Source: Prorocentrum cordatum (Eukaryota > Sar > Dinophyceae > Prorocentrales > Prorocentraceae). Taken from it: a stretch of DNA of 35,000 nt. The stretch lies in contig CAUYUJ010015032.1 in NCBI GenBank assembly GCA_963575745.1, positions 1-35,000 on the forward strand, written 5' to 3'. This document shows positions 1 to 11,268 of this stretch, in pieces. A program made the translations under genes and the position numbers. The notes beneath the pieces are model-generated. The model made no database searches. It had not been told where the DNA came from and worked only from the letters and a program-made list of their open reading frames with translations. Numbering within the stretch: the stretch's first letter is position 1; each line of letters starts with the position of its first letter.

Positions 1-85
1 GACGACGGCGCGGTGACTGCGACGGCGGCGAAAGATACGGCGGCGGCTAGTGGGTCCGCCTGCGCTCCGACAACTCATCGTCGGC

Positions 86-290
86 CGCCAAGCGGTGTGG
101 TGACCACACTTTGTTGTGAATTGGCGGGGGTTCGGGGTCACAGTACGGTTTTGGGGATTCGGGCCGCTCTCCAAGGCTGTTTTGGGCGACTGGGGTCTCC
201 GAAGTCCCAAAACCGTGCGGTGATGGACCGCGCTGCGAGATGTCTTGGGATTTCGAAGTCACCGCGCGGTCCGTGAATCGACCTTTCTGG
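86..290 (+). repeat. Dispersed repeat with ACCGTGCGGT motifs, copy 1
   Basis: This stretch matches the reverse complement of 13140-13358 over about 200 bp, with many substitutions. Both copies carry short arm-palindromes of the form ACCG-NN-CGGT; several in this copy have decayed. The order of segments is the same in both, so this is a dispersed family and not chance GC similarity. Both copies are open in a matching frame, but DNA similarity alone explains that. No function is known to me. Confidence 0.75.
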
Positions 291-2276
291 CCAATGGCCA
301 AACATTCGATGACGACGGCGATTCCGGCGGCGGCGGCGATTGCTGCGACGCCTTTGGGTTTACCCCTGGTGCCGGGATGCGGCCAACGCGTGAACCACAT
401 AGATAGAACAATGGAGGAGGGAGAGAAGAAATATATGGAGGGAGTGAGGAGTGGGGGGAATAGGAGGGAAGGAGCAAAGGGCGAAACAGGGATGATATGA
501 TATGGAGATGTACCAGTCGCGAAGCGAGCTAACGATTCACAATCGCATGCCGCCCTTGAGCATGCCCGCGAAGAAAACGACCCGTAGATGAAACATAGGT
601 TGGTATTGAAACCCACGAAACAACAAAAGCCGATACTTCGGATGACTCCGATACAAGCACGCGGACAGATGCCCACGTAGCGGAGCCGAAGATGACTCGA
701 TACGGCCAACTGCGCTGCAAGAACCTCCAGTGATCATCGGGGGCCTGAAATATTGCAGAAAGTGCCCAATGCAGCTCCAAGAAGAGACCGCCATCCTCGA
801 AGACAACCGTGCTGCCCGAAACCAAATTCATTAGTTCCTCCATGCTTGACAAAAAAACGAGCAGGCCACCCAGAGAAGCACAGCGACACACCTGCTACCT
901 ACACAAATGGCCCATTTCCACAAGTAATCTGTAGCGAGCGCGACCTCCCAGCGCCTCGTTGTATGCACAAGCGACGGAAGACAGCGCGAAGCACAGGACT
1001 GAGTAGCTCCAACGAACAAATGAACCACAGGAGCACGGGGGAAAACAGTGCATGACGGCATCAACAACCCCTGGCCAAACACACAATGTAATATGCGGGT
1101 GGACGGGTACCATGCACAACCGGGCTCCACCCGTGCAGTGGGCCCCTCGGCTTGACCGCTGGCGAGACGACTGCTGCGTGGCGACCTCGCAACGGCTACT
1201 GCTGCGAACGTCCACATCGCAGCCGCGTTGACGTTGGCACGCGGCTGAAAAAAACACCTGGCCGACTTCCACCACCTGACCAAAGCGGAGCTCCACTGCT
1301 GCTACCAAGAATCTCCTCCAATGCCTGCTTGGCTCTATAGTCCTTCGCAAACTCGAGCAGGCCGCGCGCGTTCCTGTGTAGCCCCGTAGAACCCGCAAGC
1401 TGACGGGCTCCCGTTCAGTACGAATCGGTGTAGCTAGAATCTTCTTCGAGCGAACGCTAGCAACAACGCTGAGGGCGCAAGCGTGAGCTGGCAGACCCGT
1501 CCCACTCCGCCGCGAAGAGGATCTTCCACCCGTTGAGCGTCGCTCCGTTGCACAAGCTGACTACATGTTGCGCACGCCGTCCCTCACCACGAACTGAGCT
1601 GGATCGATCGGGCCGATCGTGCTGACCTTCGCAGACAAATCATGACCACCTTGATCATGATGTGTCGGCTCGCCTGGTCGATGGTTGCGGTACATGCTTT
1701 GGGGCGATACCCTGGCACCTGTCCCGTAGATGCCACATGCGCAGGCGTGCCCCCCATTCGAACATGGTTCGTGCGGCGATTGATTGAAATCGCCGTCGCG
1801 TGAGGGAGCTGCAGAATAATAGCTTCGGACGTCATGCAGTCGTACGCGAACTTTCGCTCGACATTGTCTGGCACTTGCACTGCGCACTTCCGCAGAAACG
1901 ACACCACCTATTTCCAACGCGACGCCGATGGGTAGATGCATGGGATGATACCAGCCGCTGGTGTCTGAGCATTCAAAACTCGCGTCCTCGTAGAACTGAG
2001 ACACGCCCCTGGTTGGCAAGGGGCGAAGCGGAAGGAAGGGAGAGCGAGGGAGGATCGACGAGGACAAGGGGAAGCAGGAGGGTATTTGTGAATTGTGGCA
2101 GCAGGAGGAGGAGGAGGCTGCAAGGCGGAAACCATGCACTGAGGGAATGGGGAATGAGAGAGCTGGGGGACGAGGGGCAAGTAGATGATAAGGGAGCGCG
2201 AGCAGGCACAAGGTCGAAGAGAGGAGGGCGGAGGATGGAGGTGGGAGGAGATGGGTGGATCATGGAATGAGGTAAA
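291..2276. other. No recognisable gene or repeat
   Basis: Mixed-composition sequence with short overlapping open frames on both strands and no family motif I recognise. From about 2030 to 2270 it becomes purine-rich (GGA and GGGA runs). No exon boundary can be argued here. Confidence 0.5.
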
Positions 2277-2441
2277 TGCAGGGGCCCACAAACACACACA
2301 TACAACTATACACAAATAACAGAACTCCCCACATATTGTCCATAGTTTCTAGGTTTCTGTCTTCCCCCCACTTCCCATGTTTCCGTATATTTTCCTGGGA
2401 GTCGACGATTAATTGTGTCTGTGTGTTTCTTTCCCTCCTGA
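2277..2441 (+). repeat. Dispersed ~165-bp repeat family A, copy 1
   Basis: One of four copies in the window, all in the same orientation. Shared blocks run in fixed order: a GGGGCC start, a CACACAAATA-like block, a T-rich middle, CCCCCCACTTCCCA, then TCGACGATTAATTGTG, a TCTGTGTG run and a CCTCCTGA end. The 5-bp sequence GTAAA flanks this copy on both sides (2272-2276, 2442-2446), a possible target duplication. No protein domain is present, so it would be non-autonomous if mobile. Confidence 0.85.
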
Positions 2442-2446
2442 GTAAA

Positions 2447-3736
2447 GGGGAAGATTGGGAAGGCTGCTAGGGGCGGAGGGGGGGAAGGACCGTGCGGTGG
2501 AAGCATTGACTGAAGGAGTGATGGAGGAGGGAGGAACTTGCTGGAGGAGAAAGAGCCATCCTCGGCCTCGAACATCCTACTACTCTGCGTGCGGAGGGGG
2601 GAAGGGCAGGAGGGAGGAACACTGATGGAGGGTGAGGGGGACGAGGGAGGGGAAAGGAAGGATGAGGGAGAGAGGAGGACGGGAGCAAAGGAGGGGCTGA
2701 TGAAAAGGGGAGAGAGACAGGATACGTGGAGCAAACTGTTATGAACGAGCAACAGAGCAGGAGCGGGAATGTGGCAAGCAGAAGGAAGAGGAACATCTAG
2801 GAGAGGATGGCGCACGAGGCGCCAACAGTGAGGAGCCCTGACAGCAAGGAGACAACGGGCGGGAATGTCACAGCGTTGACCTCACTTTCCAGCCGCATCT
2901 CTTAGAAACTGCAGCATTTTCGGGCCGGGCGAAAGGGGTGGATAGCAAAGGGGGGGTTTGAGAGTCAGCTCACGTAGCTAACTTTCCCAGCGCCTCCCTG
3001 CGCCAGGAGGCGGCCATGTATCGAGGAATGGGCCCCTCGGTGGGGCCGAAACCAGCTGCATGCAGCAGATTTCGTCCCCCCCTTCCCTATCCTCCCCTCT
3101 CGTCCGGCCCGATGTTTGACAGCGAAAAAGAAGAAGAAGAAGAAGCTACATTGCCACGGCATCGGCTGCGAAGTGCACGTTGGGCGAACGCGCACCGGAT
3201 TCAGGTCAAGGCCGTTGATGACGGCCTCCCTCTCGCCTCCGTCTCGTCTTCGGCCCCGGCCCCGAGCCTGTGGTCGGCGGCCTTGCCGCTGTCCTCCCGG
3301 CGGCTCGAGGCGCAACAGAGTACAGCAAGCACGCGATACGAATTGCTGCTACAGGAGGAGGAGGAGGAGGAGGAGGAGGGGGAGGAGGAGTAGGAGGAGG
3401 AGGAGGAGGGGGAGGAGGAGCGCAGGGACACATTCTCAGTCAATGCTTGCGGGTTCCAGGATGCCAGAGAATCTCGGCGGGTACCTGGGGCGATTGGGGG
3501 ATAAGACACTTCCGTTTGGCACCTGAAGGCCGACCTCTTCTTTGATGCGCCTGATGTAAAGGGCACTGGGAAGAGGGCCAGTGGCACTGTAGAGCCAACG
3601 CTGACAACAACGACAACAACAACAAGTCGGGCCGAACAGCGATTGTCCGAACCCTGACCGGTCCCGATCAGATTTGCACGGGACAGAACAGATTGTCAGA
3701 GCTGATCCCTGTTGCAAAACATTCGGGGGTTGCCAC
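2447..3736. other. Purine-rich tract and unassigned sequence
   Basis: 2465-2730 is GGA/GGGA-rich on the plus strand without a strict period. 3124-3146 is a GAA microsatellite and 3352-3420 a GGA microsatellite. To the left of the GGA array, minus-strand frames at about 3200-3310 have exon-like composition, and the array would fit an upstream polypyrimidine tract. Two frames compete, so I call no exon. Confidence 0.4.
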
Positions 3737-3880
3737 AGGTGCCCCTGGCCAAACGTGCCCCCAACTTTTCGCTCACTCAATTTTCGGGCCCCTGGAGCCC
3801 TCTGGGCCTCGTGAGGGGTGCTCTGAAGGCCGTGTGGGCCTCCTTGGAAGTCTTGGGGGGACCTCGGGCCAGGGGCACCT
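3737..3880. mobile_element. Small terminal-inverted-repeat element
   Basis: The two ends are perfect 14-bp inverted repeats (AGGTGCCCCTGGCC at 3737-3750 and its complement at 3867-3880). Similarity continues inward to about 34 bp. At about 144 bp with no coding capacity, it resembles a MITE. No clear target duplication was seen. It lies six bases from the next fold-back element. Confidence 0.6.
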
Positions 3881-3885
3881 CTAGA

Positions 3886-4075
3886 GGGGAACAATCAATG
3901 ACATGAACAAAAAAACTCTGAGGTCCGCGCGGATTTCTAGAATCCGCGCTGGACCCCCCTGGCGGCGCCTCCGAGGCCGCCCCTGGCCCGCGCGCCAGGG
4001 AGGCGGCCCCAGCGCCGATCCGAGAAATCCGCGCGGACCTCCGAGTTTTCAGGTTTACGTCACTGTTCCTCCCCC
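3886..4075. mobile_element. Fold-back element f1 (GGTCCGCGCGG family)
   Basis: A near-complete palindrome. The left arm runs from GGGGAACAATCAATGACAT into AACTCTGAGGTCCGCGCGGA; the right arm is the matching complement ending near TGTTCCTCCCC. The centre is GC-rich with CCTGGCG/CGCCAGG blocks. Related elements are at 4033-4326, 14433-14611 and, with different outer ends, 17918-18104. No coding capacity; interpreted as a fold-back MITE. Confidence 0.75.
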
Positions 4076-4326
4076 TATTCGAGCAACACCCGAAGAGTGG
4101 TGTCGCCCTCCCTTCCCCCCCCCCCCCGGCAAAACCTCGGTCCCGGCAGGTCCTGCCTCGGCCGCCAGGGCGAGGGGGGTGCCCCGCGCCCGTGGCGAAC
4201 AACAGGCCGCGGCCCGGAGCGAGAACGGCACGTTTCCCGCGCGGCTCTTCGGGCGTTGCTCGAATAAGGGGGAGGAACAGTGACGTAAGCTTGAAAACTC
4301 GGAGGTCCGCGCGGACCTCCGAGTTT
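4033..4326. mobile_element. Second fold-back unit overlapping f1
   Basis: The right arm of f1 also serves as the left arm of a larger inverted repeat. Positions about 4033-4097 pair with 4245-4313, including the ATTCGAGCAAC / GTTGCTCGAAT blocks. The outer end at 4295-4326 is itself a perfect 32-bp palindrome. The loop holds a 12-13 base C run. The shared arm suggests nested insertion or arm conversion. Confidence 0.7.
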
Positions 4327-4438
4327 CTAACGTAGCACCCCGCCATTGCGGATAAGAGTGAGGGGGCGGGCGCGGGCGACGCGGGCGTCGTCGAGCCGGC
4401 GGACCTCGTGGCCCCCACCTTCCCTGTCGATGGCGCTC

Positions 4439-4741
4439 TCCTCCTCCTCCTCCTTCTCCTCCTCCACCTCGTCGTCCTCCTCCTCCTCCTCCTCCTCCTC
4501 CTCCTCCTCCTCTTCCTCGTCCTGGTCCTCATCGTCGTCGTCATCCTTCTCCTCCACCTCGTCCTCCTCCTCCTCTTCTTCCTCGTCCTCCCTCTCCCCC
4601 CCTCGTCCTTTCATCATCGTCCTCCCATTGTCGTCCTCCCCCTCATCGGCCTCCATCATCGTCCTCCCATTGTCGTCCATCATCATCATCATCATCATCT
4701 TCATCATCACCATCACCATCACCATCACCATCACCATCACC

Positions 4742-4823
<82 letters not shown>

Positions 4824-4876
4824 CCCTCCTCCCCCTCCTCGTCCTCCTCCTCCCCCTCCTCCCCCTCCCCGTCCTC
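4439..4876 (+). repeat. Compound TCC / ATC microsatellite
   Basis: TCC-rich repeat at 4439-4600, a 27-bp duplicated block near 4613-4680, a long ATC array to about 4822, then CTCC-rich sequence. It creates poly-Ser, poly-Leu, poly-His and poly-Met frames on both strands, which I do not regard as genes. Confidence 0.95.
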
Positions 4877-5089
4877 CTGCTCCTCTTCCTTTTCTCTCTC
4901 CGCATTCCCCGTGCATCCTCTCTTCTTCCGCGTCCTCCTCGTCCCCTGTTTAGTCCTCCTGCCTCCCCCTCCTTTCCCAAGATAACTGCAACGTAATCCT
5001 TCTTTCCACTTTATGCTCCCCGACTTCTCTGATCAAGGCAACTCGCCAGGGCAAAGTTGCTCGACGGGCTGGTGTGGATGCGCGGGGCT

Positions 5090-5575
5090 TGAAGAGATCC
5101 TTGCGGGTTCAGACGGTGTGCAAAATCCGCCGCCGCGCTTGTGCGGCATTGGTTTGTTCAGTGAATGTGATTTGGGTCGCGGGTGGGTCGCGGGCTCTCC
5201 ACCTCCACCTGGAAGGAATGCAAAAGCAGCCCGCCGCAGGCGCCCAAAACATTGGTTTGTAAACTGAACGTGGTTTGGGTCGCGGGTGGGCCGCGGGGTC
5301 TCCACCGGGAACGAATGCAAAAGATGCCCGCCGCAGGCGCCGAAACATGTGGTTTGTACCCTGAACGTGGTCGCGGGTAGGCCGCCCCTGAAACGAATTC
5401 ATAAGATGCCCGCCGCAGGCGCAGAAAAAATTGGTTTGTACCCTGAACGTGATTTGGGTCGCGGGTTGGTCGCGAGTTGGTCACGGGGTGGGTCGCGGGC
5501 TCTCCACCTGGAAGGAAAGCGAAGAAAGCTCGCCGCAGGCGCCGAAAATGGTGGTTTGTACCTTGTACGTGGTTT
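5090..5575. repeat. Degenerate tandem repeat, unit 82-120 bp
   Basis: Successive units begin with GGTTTGT at 5151, 5254, 5351, 5433 and 5553, preceded by a poorer unit. Each holds GAACGTGGTTTGGGTCGCGG, a CTCCACCTGGAAGG block and CCCGCCGCAGGCGC. Spacings of 103, 97, 82 and 120 bp do not keep a codon phase, so the repeated peptide seen on the minus strand is not a conserved coding repeat. Confidence 0.85.
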
Positions 5576-5850
5576 GGGTCGAAGGTGGGTCGCGGGTGGG
5601 TCGCGGGGTGGGTCGCGGGTGGGTCGCGGGTGGGTCGCGGGTGGGTCGCGGGTGGGTCGCGGGTGGGTCGCGGGGTGGGCCGCGGGCGGGTCGCGGGGTG
5701 GGTCGCGGGGTGGGTCGCGGGGTGGGTCGCGGGGTGGGTCGCGGGGTGGGTCGCGGGTGGGGTCGCGGGTGGGTCGCGGGGTGGGTCGCGGGGTGGGTCG
5801 CGGGGTGGGTCGCGGGTTGGGTCGCGGGTGGGTCGCGGGGCGGGTTGCGG
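5576..5850. repeat. GGGTCGCGGGTG-type minisatellite
   Basis: About 25 copies of a 10-11 bp unit (GGTGGGTCGC with one or two extra G). Two unit variants, GGGT and GGGGT, occur in blocks. The unit is already present once or twice inside each upstream tandem repeat, so the minisatellite probably grew by slippage from the last of these. Confidence 0.9.
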
Positions 5851-5869
5851 ATGGGACGACGACAACAAA

Positions 5870-8530
5870 CAACAACAAACAACAACGAGAATCCGCACCG
5901 CGGAATTCCACTTCAGCCACGCACCCAGGGGCAGAGAATGACCGTTCGGCCCCCTCACTCTGATGTTTATGTCATTGTTTGTTCCCCTATGCAGAGCTTG
6001 AGCTAAACCGTGGTTTCTGTTGTCGTTTTGTTTTCGCTTTCCCTCCTTTCGTCGTCGTTCTGACTTTGCCGAAAAAAAACGAAAGTATCCGGGCGAAGGG
6101 CTCAACCGTATGCAAGTGTGAGTACTGCGCTGTGGGTACCGCTTTCGGTGACGCAAACAGACGGGAAAATAGTCCTGGACCACCACGGATTCATCGAAGC
6201 TACAACATGTCCGCAGTGATCGGTAACTCTCGGGACTAGGTGAACTACCGATTGAGCACCTGGGGTGCACGTGGGCTGCAAGATGGCTCTGCCAGACTTG
6301 TGCACTCCGTCGTAGCTACCCCAAGCTCTACATCATGTCTCTCCTGAGCTGCCCCACCACCCAATGCCACGCTAACGCCGATGTTGGTTAGTGGCGATGT
6401 TGGGAATCTAGTTTTTGCGATGCAGAATCCGCGGCGTATAACAAATTGTCGGAGAACACGCACAGCACTTTCCTACAAGTGGGTTGGCCAGGAACCACCC
6501 CCACCTGCAATACCGAAGACTGCATCGCCCTTGCCTACACCGCCTTGAGCGTGTCTACGGGCCACATCGTGTCCCTCCTGAGCTACTCCACCACATCGTG
6601 TCCCAACATCGCATCCCGTGCCTCGACACCGCTCTCTCTCTCGACCCCCCGTGGGGGCTCCTCTGTTTCATCGCTGGGCGTCGGACTGGGCAACCGCGCA
6701 GGCACCTTCTGCCTGGTCTTGCTGGGGCTCGCCTCACCTTCGCAATGCCATCCAAAAATGAAGGAGCCAAAGTGCGGCCAGACCTGAGACAGCATCCCAT
6801 CCTTGAAGCATGCGAGACCCTCCGCCAGCCAAGACACCCCTTAACCAGAAGATCACACAGAGTACCCTCCCCAAGGATGCGCAACAGCATCTAGCAGACA
6901 CGAAGAACACTGGGGTGCCGTCCCCGAGCCGACCTCGATTTTATACCTCGGTCCGACCGTAGATGGCTCGGGTGATTACACCGCGTCGTCGATGGATCGG
7001 CGACTCCGGGGTGGAGACGAGAGACGCTCGGGCTCCAGATCGCGCCGATGCATCGGCGACGAAGCACGACCCTCCGACCCCATCCGTCGAACCTGGGAGG
7101 TCCCCAAAGGCACCCGCATGCGGGCCCCCAGCCCCCCGGGAGGCCTCCGAGTGGCTCCAGAAGTCTCTCCGGCAAGCTTCTGGACGTCCCTGGCAGTCCC
7201 CGGAGGGCTCCTGGGGGCCACCTGATAAGACGAAGCAAGGACTGGCACAGCATCGGACCTGGACGCGACAGTGATCTCTGAGGATCCTGCGGTTCTGGAG
7301 GTATCGGGCGCCGTGGCCGTTCCAGAGCGCTCCAAAACTCTCTGGCCCTGAGACCTGACGCTTCGAACACATTGCAATATCGCAGCACATCGCGACCGGC
7401 ACCTCGAGCTAGAGCTGCATTTGTTCGAGCCGGATCGATCTGTGATGGCCCTGGGGCCCGAAACGCTTGGATCTGAGGGTGGGGCGATGTGTCCTGGCCG
7501 TTGCCCTGCCCAATCCGGGCGCGCCCCTTGGGGCGGCCCTGGACCTTCGGCCCGGGCCGACTCCACCTGGCTGCCCAGCACCAGCTCCACCTGCCAAGCA
7601 CGCAGGGGTTCTCGCCGCTGTCCGCCAATCCCCCCCCCCGCCCACGCCGACGGCGGCGGCGACGACCACGGCGACGAGGACGGCGACGACGCGGACGACG
7701 ACGAGGGCGAGGATGGCGTGGCCCCGTTGGCGCCCCCCCCTCTCGCGTTGGGTTCGCACCTCCCTGCTCCCTCTCCCCGCCAGCATCCCTGGCCTCCTGC
7801 TTTCCCTGGCTTCCCCCCCATCTCCCCCCAGAAGCTTTCGCCCCCGCCTTCCCAGATCTCCCGTAGCTCCGCTACCTCCTCTGCCCTCCGCCCCCCCCTC
7901 GCTGTGCTTTTCCCCGCTCATCCTGTTGTGTTGGGTCCTCGTTTTGAAGAGACGGCCCCCGCGTTCTCCTCCTTCCTCCCTCCTCCCCCTCCCCCCTCCT
8001 CCTCCCTCCCTGCGTTTCACCCACCCAGTACAGCGCTTCGTGGCCCCATAGGGAGCTCCACCGAAGCCCTCCAGTGCCACCGTCCGCATGCGTCCCGGAA
8101 CACCCACTTTGGCATTTTCACACCCTGTAGGGGGACACACCCGACTTGACACCATTTCTCCTCGTCTGCGCTGCCATCGACTGAGCGCAGTAGGACCGCT
8201 GCGAGCAAGTGCGCCCGCAGCGGCCAGCAGAACCATCCCCGTCCCTTGTCTTCTGGCGGGGCAGAGCTTTCGGAAGCTCCTGCCCCGAGAACGCCGAGCC
8301 ACGTCGAGCACCCCCGATCCTGGATCGTCGGCCCGCCTTCGTTTTGGCGGTCTTTCAACGCTCTTGGGGGTTCTCGTCGCCACGGCTGGAGGCGACACGA
8401 GAAACTGGCCAGGCAGGGCCACGGGAGGGGTCTGGGGGTAGACTCTGAGCCGACTTTGAGTTTCGGACGGACGACTGGCAAAGCCTCCGCAAGGCTCTGG
8501 GTGCCTCCACAGGCATATAAAAACGTCGAA
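5870..8530. other. No recognised gene; a few small repeats
   Basis: A roughly 30-bp direct repeat (ACATCNTGTCNCTCCTGAGCT) occurs near 6329 and 6563. 7640-7720 is a GAC/GGC-rich low-complexity run. 8120-8145 (CCTGTAGGGGGACACACCCGACT) matches one end of the TIR family found at 15838, 18716 and 26225, without a visible partner end. 6960-7430 is GC-rich with open frames on both strands and no motif. Confidence 0.45.
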
Positions 8531-8534
8531 TCTC

Positions 8535-8832
8535 CCAAAGCGACGACGTCGGCGTCGATTGACGACGACGTCGCCGTCCTCGACGCCAATAAAGGCGGCG
8601 ACGCTTACGACGACCGCGGCCGAAAACGACGACGGCGGCGACGATGTCGACGACGGCGGTACCGACGACGACGACGACGATGGCGGCGGCGGCGATGACG
8701 ACGACGAAGACGATGGCGGTGTCGGCGGCGATGACGACGACGACTGCGGCGGCGACGATGGTGACGACCACGACGTCGACGACGACGACGACGACGACGA
8801 TCACGTCGACGACGACGACGACGACGACCAAA
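8535..8832 (+). repeat. Imperfect GAC/GGC trinucleotide array
   Basis: Almost continuous GAC, GGC and GAT triplets on the plus strand. Its right edge merges with the last phosphatase exon, which would read into it as a short poly-serine tail on the minus strand before a stop at 8801-8803. Confidence 0.9.
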
Positions 8833-8938
8833 TGCGGCGGCGGCCGCGGAGGTGACGACAGGCAGAGTTAGGGCGGCGCACGTGCGTGATGGGGCCGTCG
8901 GCGAGGCCCCTGGCGGGCTCGAGGTGCAGGCAGGCGAC
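8801..8938 (-). CDS. Histidine phosphatase-like gene, last recognised exon
   Basis: Inferred fourth exon of the split minus-strand gene. A CCCCCCGCAG acceptor precedes GTC at 8938. The frame reads VACLHLEPARG then ADGPITHVRRP and continues into a Ser run ending at a TGA at 8801-8803. Joined to the previous exon, which ends KLANCG, it gives KLANCGVACLHLE. That resembles the strand just after the second catalytic histidine helix in phosphoglycerate-mutase-like phosphatases. The 3' limit is uncertain: a GT after CAC at 8880-8881 could be a donor, in which case the serine tail is not coding. Family role, if active: phosphate transfer through a phosphohistidine; substrate unknown. Confidence 0.55.
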   Translation of the reverse strand, partial: VACLHLEPARGLADGPITHVRRPNSACRHLRGRRRIWSSSSSSST

Positions 8939-9068
8939 CTGCGGGGGGAGGAGGCCTGCTGCTGCGGGCGCTGGCGTGGGCGCGGGCCGCGCTGTCGGGG
9001 TTGCCCGCGCGATGGTGCACTTGTGAGCACCCGTTCATACAGATACAGCAGAGTGCAATAACTTTTCG

Positions 9069-9270
9069 CCACCATCACCATCACCATCGTCATCATCAAC
9101 ATCGACATCATCATCATCCTCATCATCAACATCATCATCATCACCGCCATTATCAGCATCAACATCATTACCATCATTATCAGCATCATCAACATCACCA
9201 TCATCATCAGTACCAGACTCCGCATCGTTATCCTCATCGTCATCATCTCATCATAATCACTATGATCATT

Positions 9271-9301
<31 letters not shown>

Positions 9302-9306
9302 CCATC

Positions 9307-9366
<60 letters not shown>

Positions 9367-9920
9367 GTTAGCATTGTCATCATCGCCACCATCAGCAGTA
9401 TCGTCATTACCGGCATCACCAACAACAGCATTTCCCACTTGTCACCATCTGCAGCAATGTACATCAACGACACCATCACCATTATCATCACGATCGCCAT
9501 GCTCATGCTCATGCTCATGAGCATCAACATCAGAATGAGCATGAACATGATCACCACCAATACCATCATCATCACCATCGCCATAACAATTACCACCATT
9601 ACCGCCACCACCATTAACATCGTCATCACCATCGTCACGGACACCAACATCATCAACATCATCATCATCATCATCACCATCGCGATCACCCCCATCACCA
9701 CCATCACCACCATCACCATCATCATCATCATCATCATCAGCATCATCATCATCATCATCGTCATCGTCATCGTCATCGTCATCACCACCATAACCATAAC
9801 CAGCATCACGCAATCACCATCACCATCACCACCATCATCACCATCATAGTCACCATCATCATCACCATCATCACCAGCATCATCATCATCGCTATCACAA
9901 CCATCATAAACATCATCAAC
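9069..9920 (+). repeat. Long imperfect CAT/ATC array (~850 bp)
   Basis: Mostly ATC-phase triplets on the plus strand with interspersed GTC, ACC and AAC units. It lies inside the inferred intron 8939-13435. It is complementary in composition to the GAT array at 11161-12103. The poly-His, poly-Ile and poly-Met frames are artefacts. Confidence 0.95.
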
Positions 9921-9929
9921 GCGCTAGTG

Positions 9930-11160
9930 ACCAACAGCCAATGCAACAACTTGCAATTACCGGTTCTTCCGAAATCGCCGTGCCTTGCGCGCGCCGTGAC
10001 GCGGATGCGCGACGCGAGCGCGCCGTGACAAATTCGCCACCACGGACGCTGGGCGGCGCGCGGTGCCAAGTCAGCCTCGACCAATCCCAAATCGTCGCCC
10101 CGTCGTTCGAGACGCCACGGGTCCCGCGGGTGCCAGAACCCCACACTCCACAGGCCTTGGGAAGATCACGCGTGCCCTGCTAATCCGTTGCGGTGCCAAG
10201 GCAGAGAAGGCCCGAACCGACATGGAAAGGGGGCTTGGACGGGGGCCGACACAGCGCAACAACTGATGCTCCTTGGGCGCCTCACCCGCGCATGTGGGCG
10301 GCCGTCCCTGGTACCGCTTTGAGAAAGGACTGCTGTCCCCACCAGGTTCTGCACTATTTGCAGCGCGATCCGTCGCGTGAGCGTGCAATGTTGCTGCAGG
10401 TGATGCTGCGCACTTGGCTGCGCAGGTTGCTGTTCTTCGCTGTAGGTGGTGCTGCAGCTTTCGTCGCACATGTGGCTGGAGACTTCGTCCCAAACGCCGT
10501 CGCGGATTTCGGTGCGCGCTTTCATGAGGTGCCCCGCATGGGGCCAACGTGAGGCGTGCGATCTACACACCCATTCGGATCACCAGATCACTCGTTTTCA
10601 GCAGTGCAGTGTCAAGGCCCATCGCTGCTTGTGCCCTGCCTGCCAGGACTACCTGGCAGGCGCACCCCTGAGATGATCAACGGTAAGGGCCTCGGGGCCT
10701 GTCAGCGCCCAGGGCAGGAGAGTCCAGAATCGACTCGATACGTCGGATCGGCAATCGAAATAAGTCGGAGCTGCGGAAATCGGCAGCCGAGTCGGAAAAA
10801 GCCGAATCGGCGGCAATCGGCAGGCTAGTGTGCCTCCAAGAAAGAATCGGAGCCCAACTCAGAATCCTAAGCCGAATCGAATCGGACTCGGAGGCCATCG
10901 ACACCGAATCGAATCGAATCGGAGGAGTCGAAATGAGCCCTGCCAGGGCCAAAGCTGAAGCCAGGTCGCTACTGTTGCCAATGGCTTCGCAGTCGAGACG
11001 CCAGACGGACGCCCCTCGGGGCGGCCAGGGGCCCTAGAGGGCACCACGGCGTCCAGAAGGATACGATCTCATCGAACTGGGGCCCGGGGCCCGAGGTCCC
11101 CGAGCTCGACGAGGAGGAAGAGGAGAGGAGGGGGAGGAGGTGGAAGCGAGGGAGGAGAGG
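9930..11160. other. Inter-array spacer, no assigned gene
   Basis: Contains a perfect 10-bp hairpin with a 4-base loop at 10638-10661 (GCCTGCCAGG stem) and a GAATCG-rich degenerate repeat at about 10725-10935. A 119-residue plus frame at 10193-10552 has a hydrophobic stretch near its end, but the DNA there is an imperfect duplication of a TGCTGCAGGTGATGC-like block. The minus frame looks equally plausible, so it is not called. Confidence 0.4.
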
Positions 11161-11222
11161 GGCGATGATGATGCTGATGATGATGGTGATGATGGTGATG
11201 GTGATGGTGATGATGGTGATGG

Positions 11223-11268
<46 letters not shown>

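Noticed and set aside
5090-5850. CRISPR-like spaced repeats
   Set aside because: Repeats are direct, decayed, with related spacers and a eukaryotic setting; no constant repeat with unique spacers.
5158-6270. 370-residue minus frame with a repeated peptide
   Set aside because: The tandem-unit lengths do not preserve codon phase, so the peptide repeat is a shadow of the DNA repeat.
9001-9849. 282-residue frame rich in Ile and His
   Set aside because: Translation of the CAT/ATC array.
10193-10552. 119-residue plus frame with a possible membrane segment
   Set aside because: It overlaps an imperfect DNA duplication and an equally plausible minus frame; no family or splice evidence.
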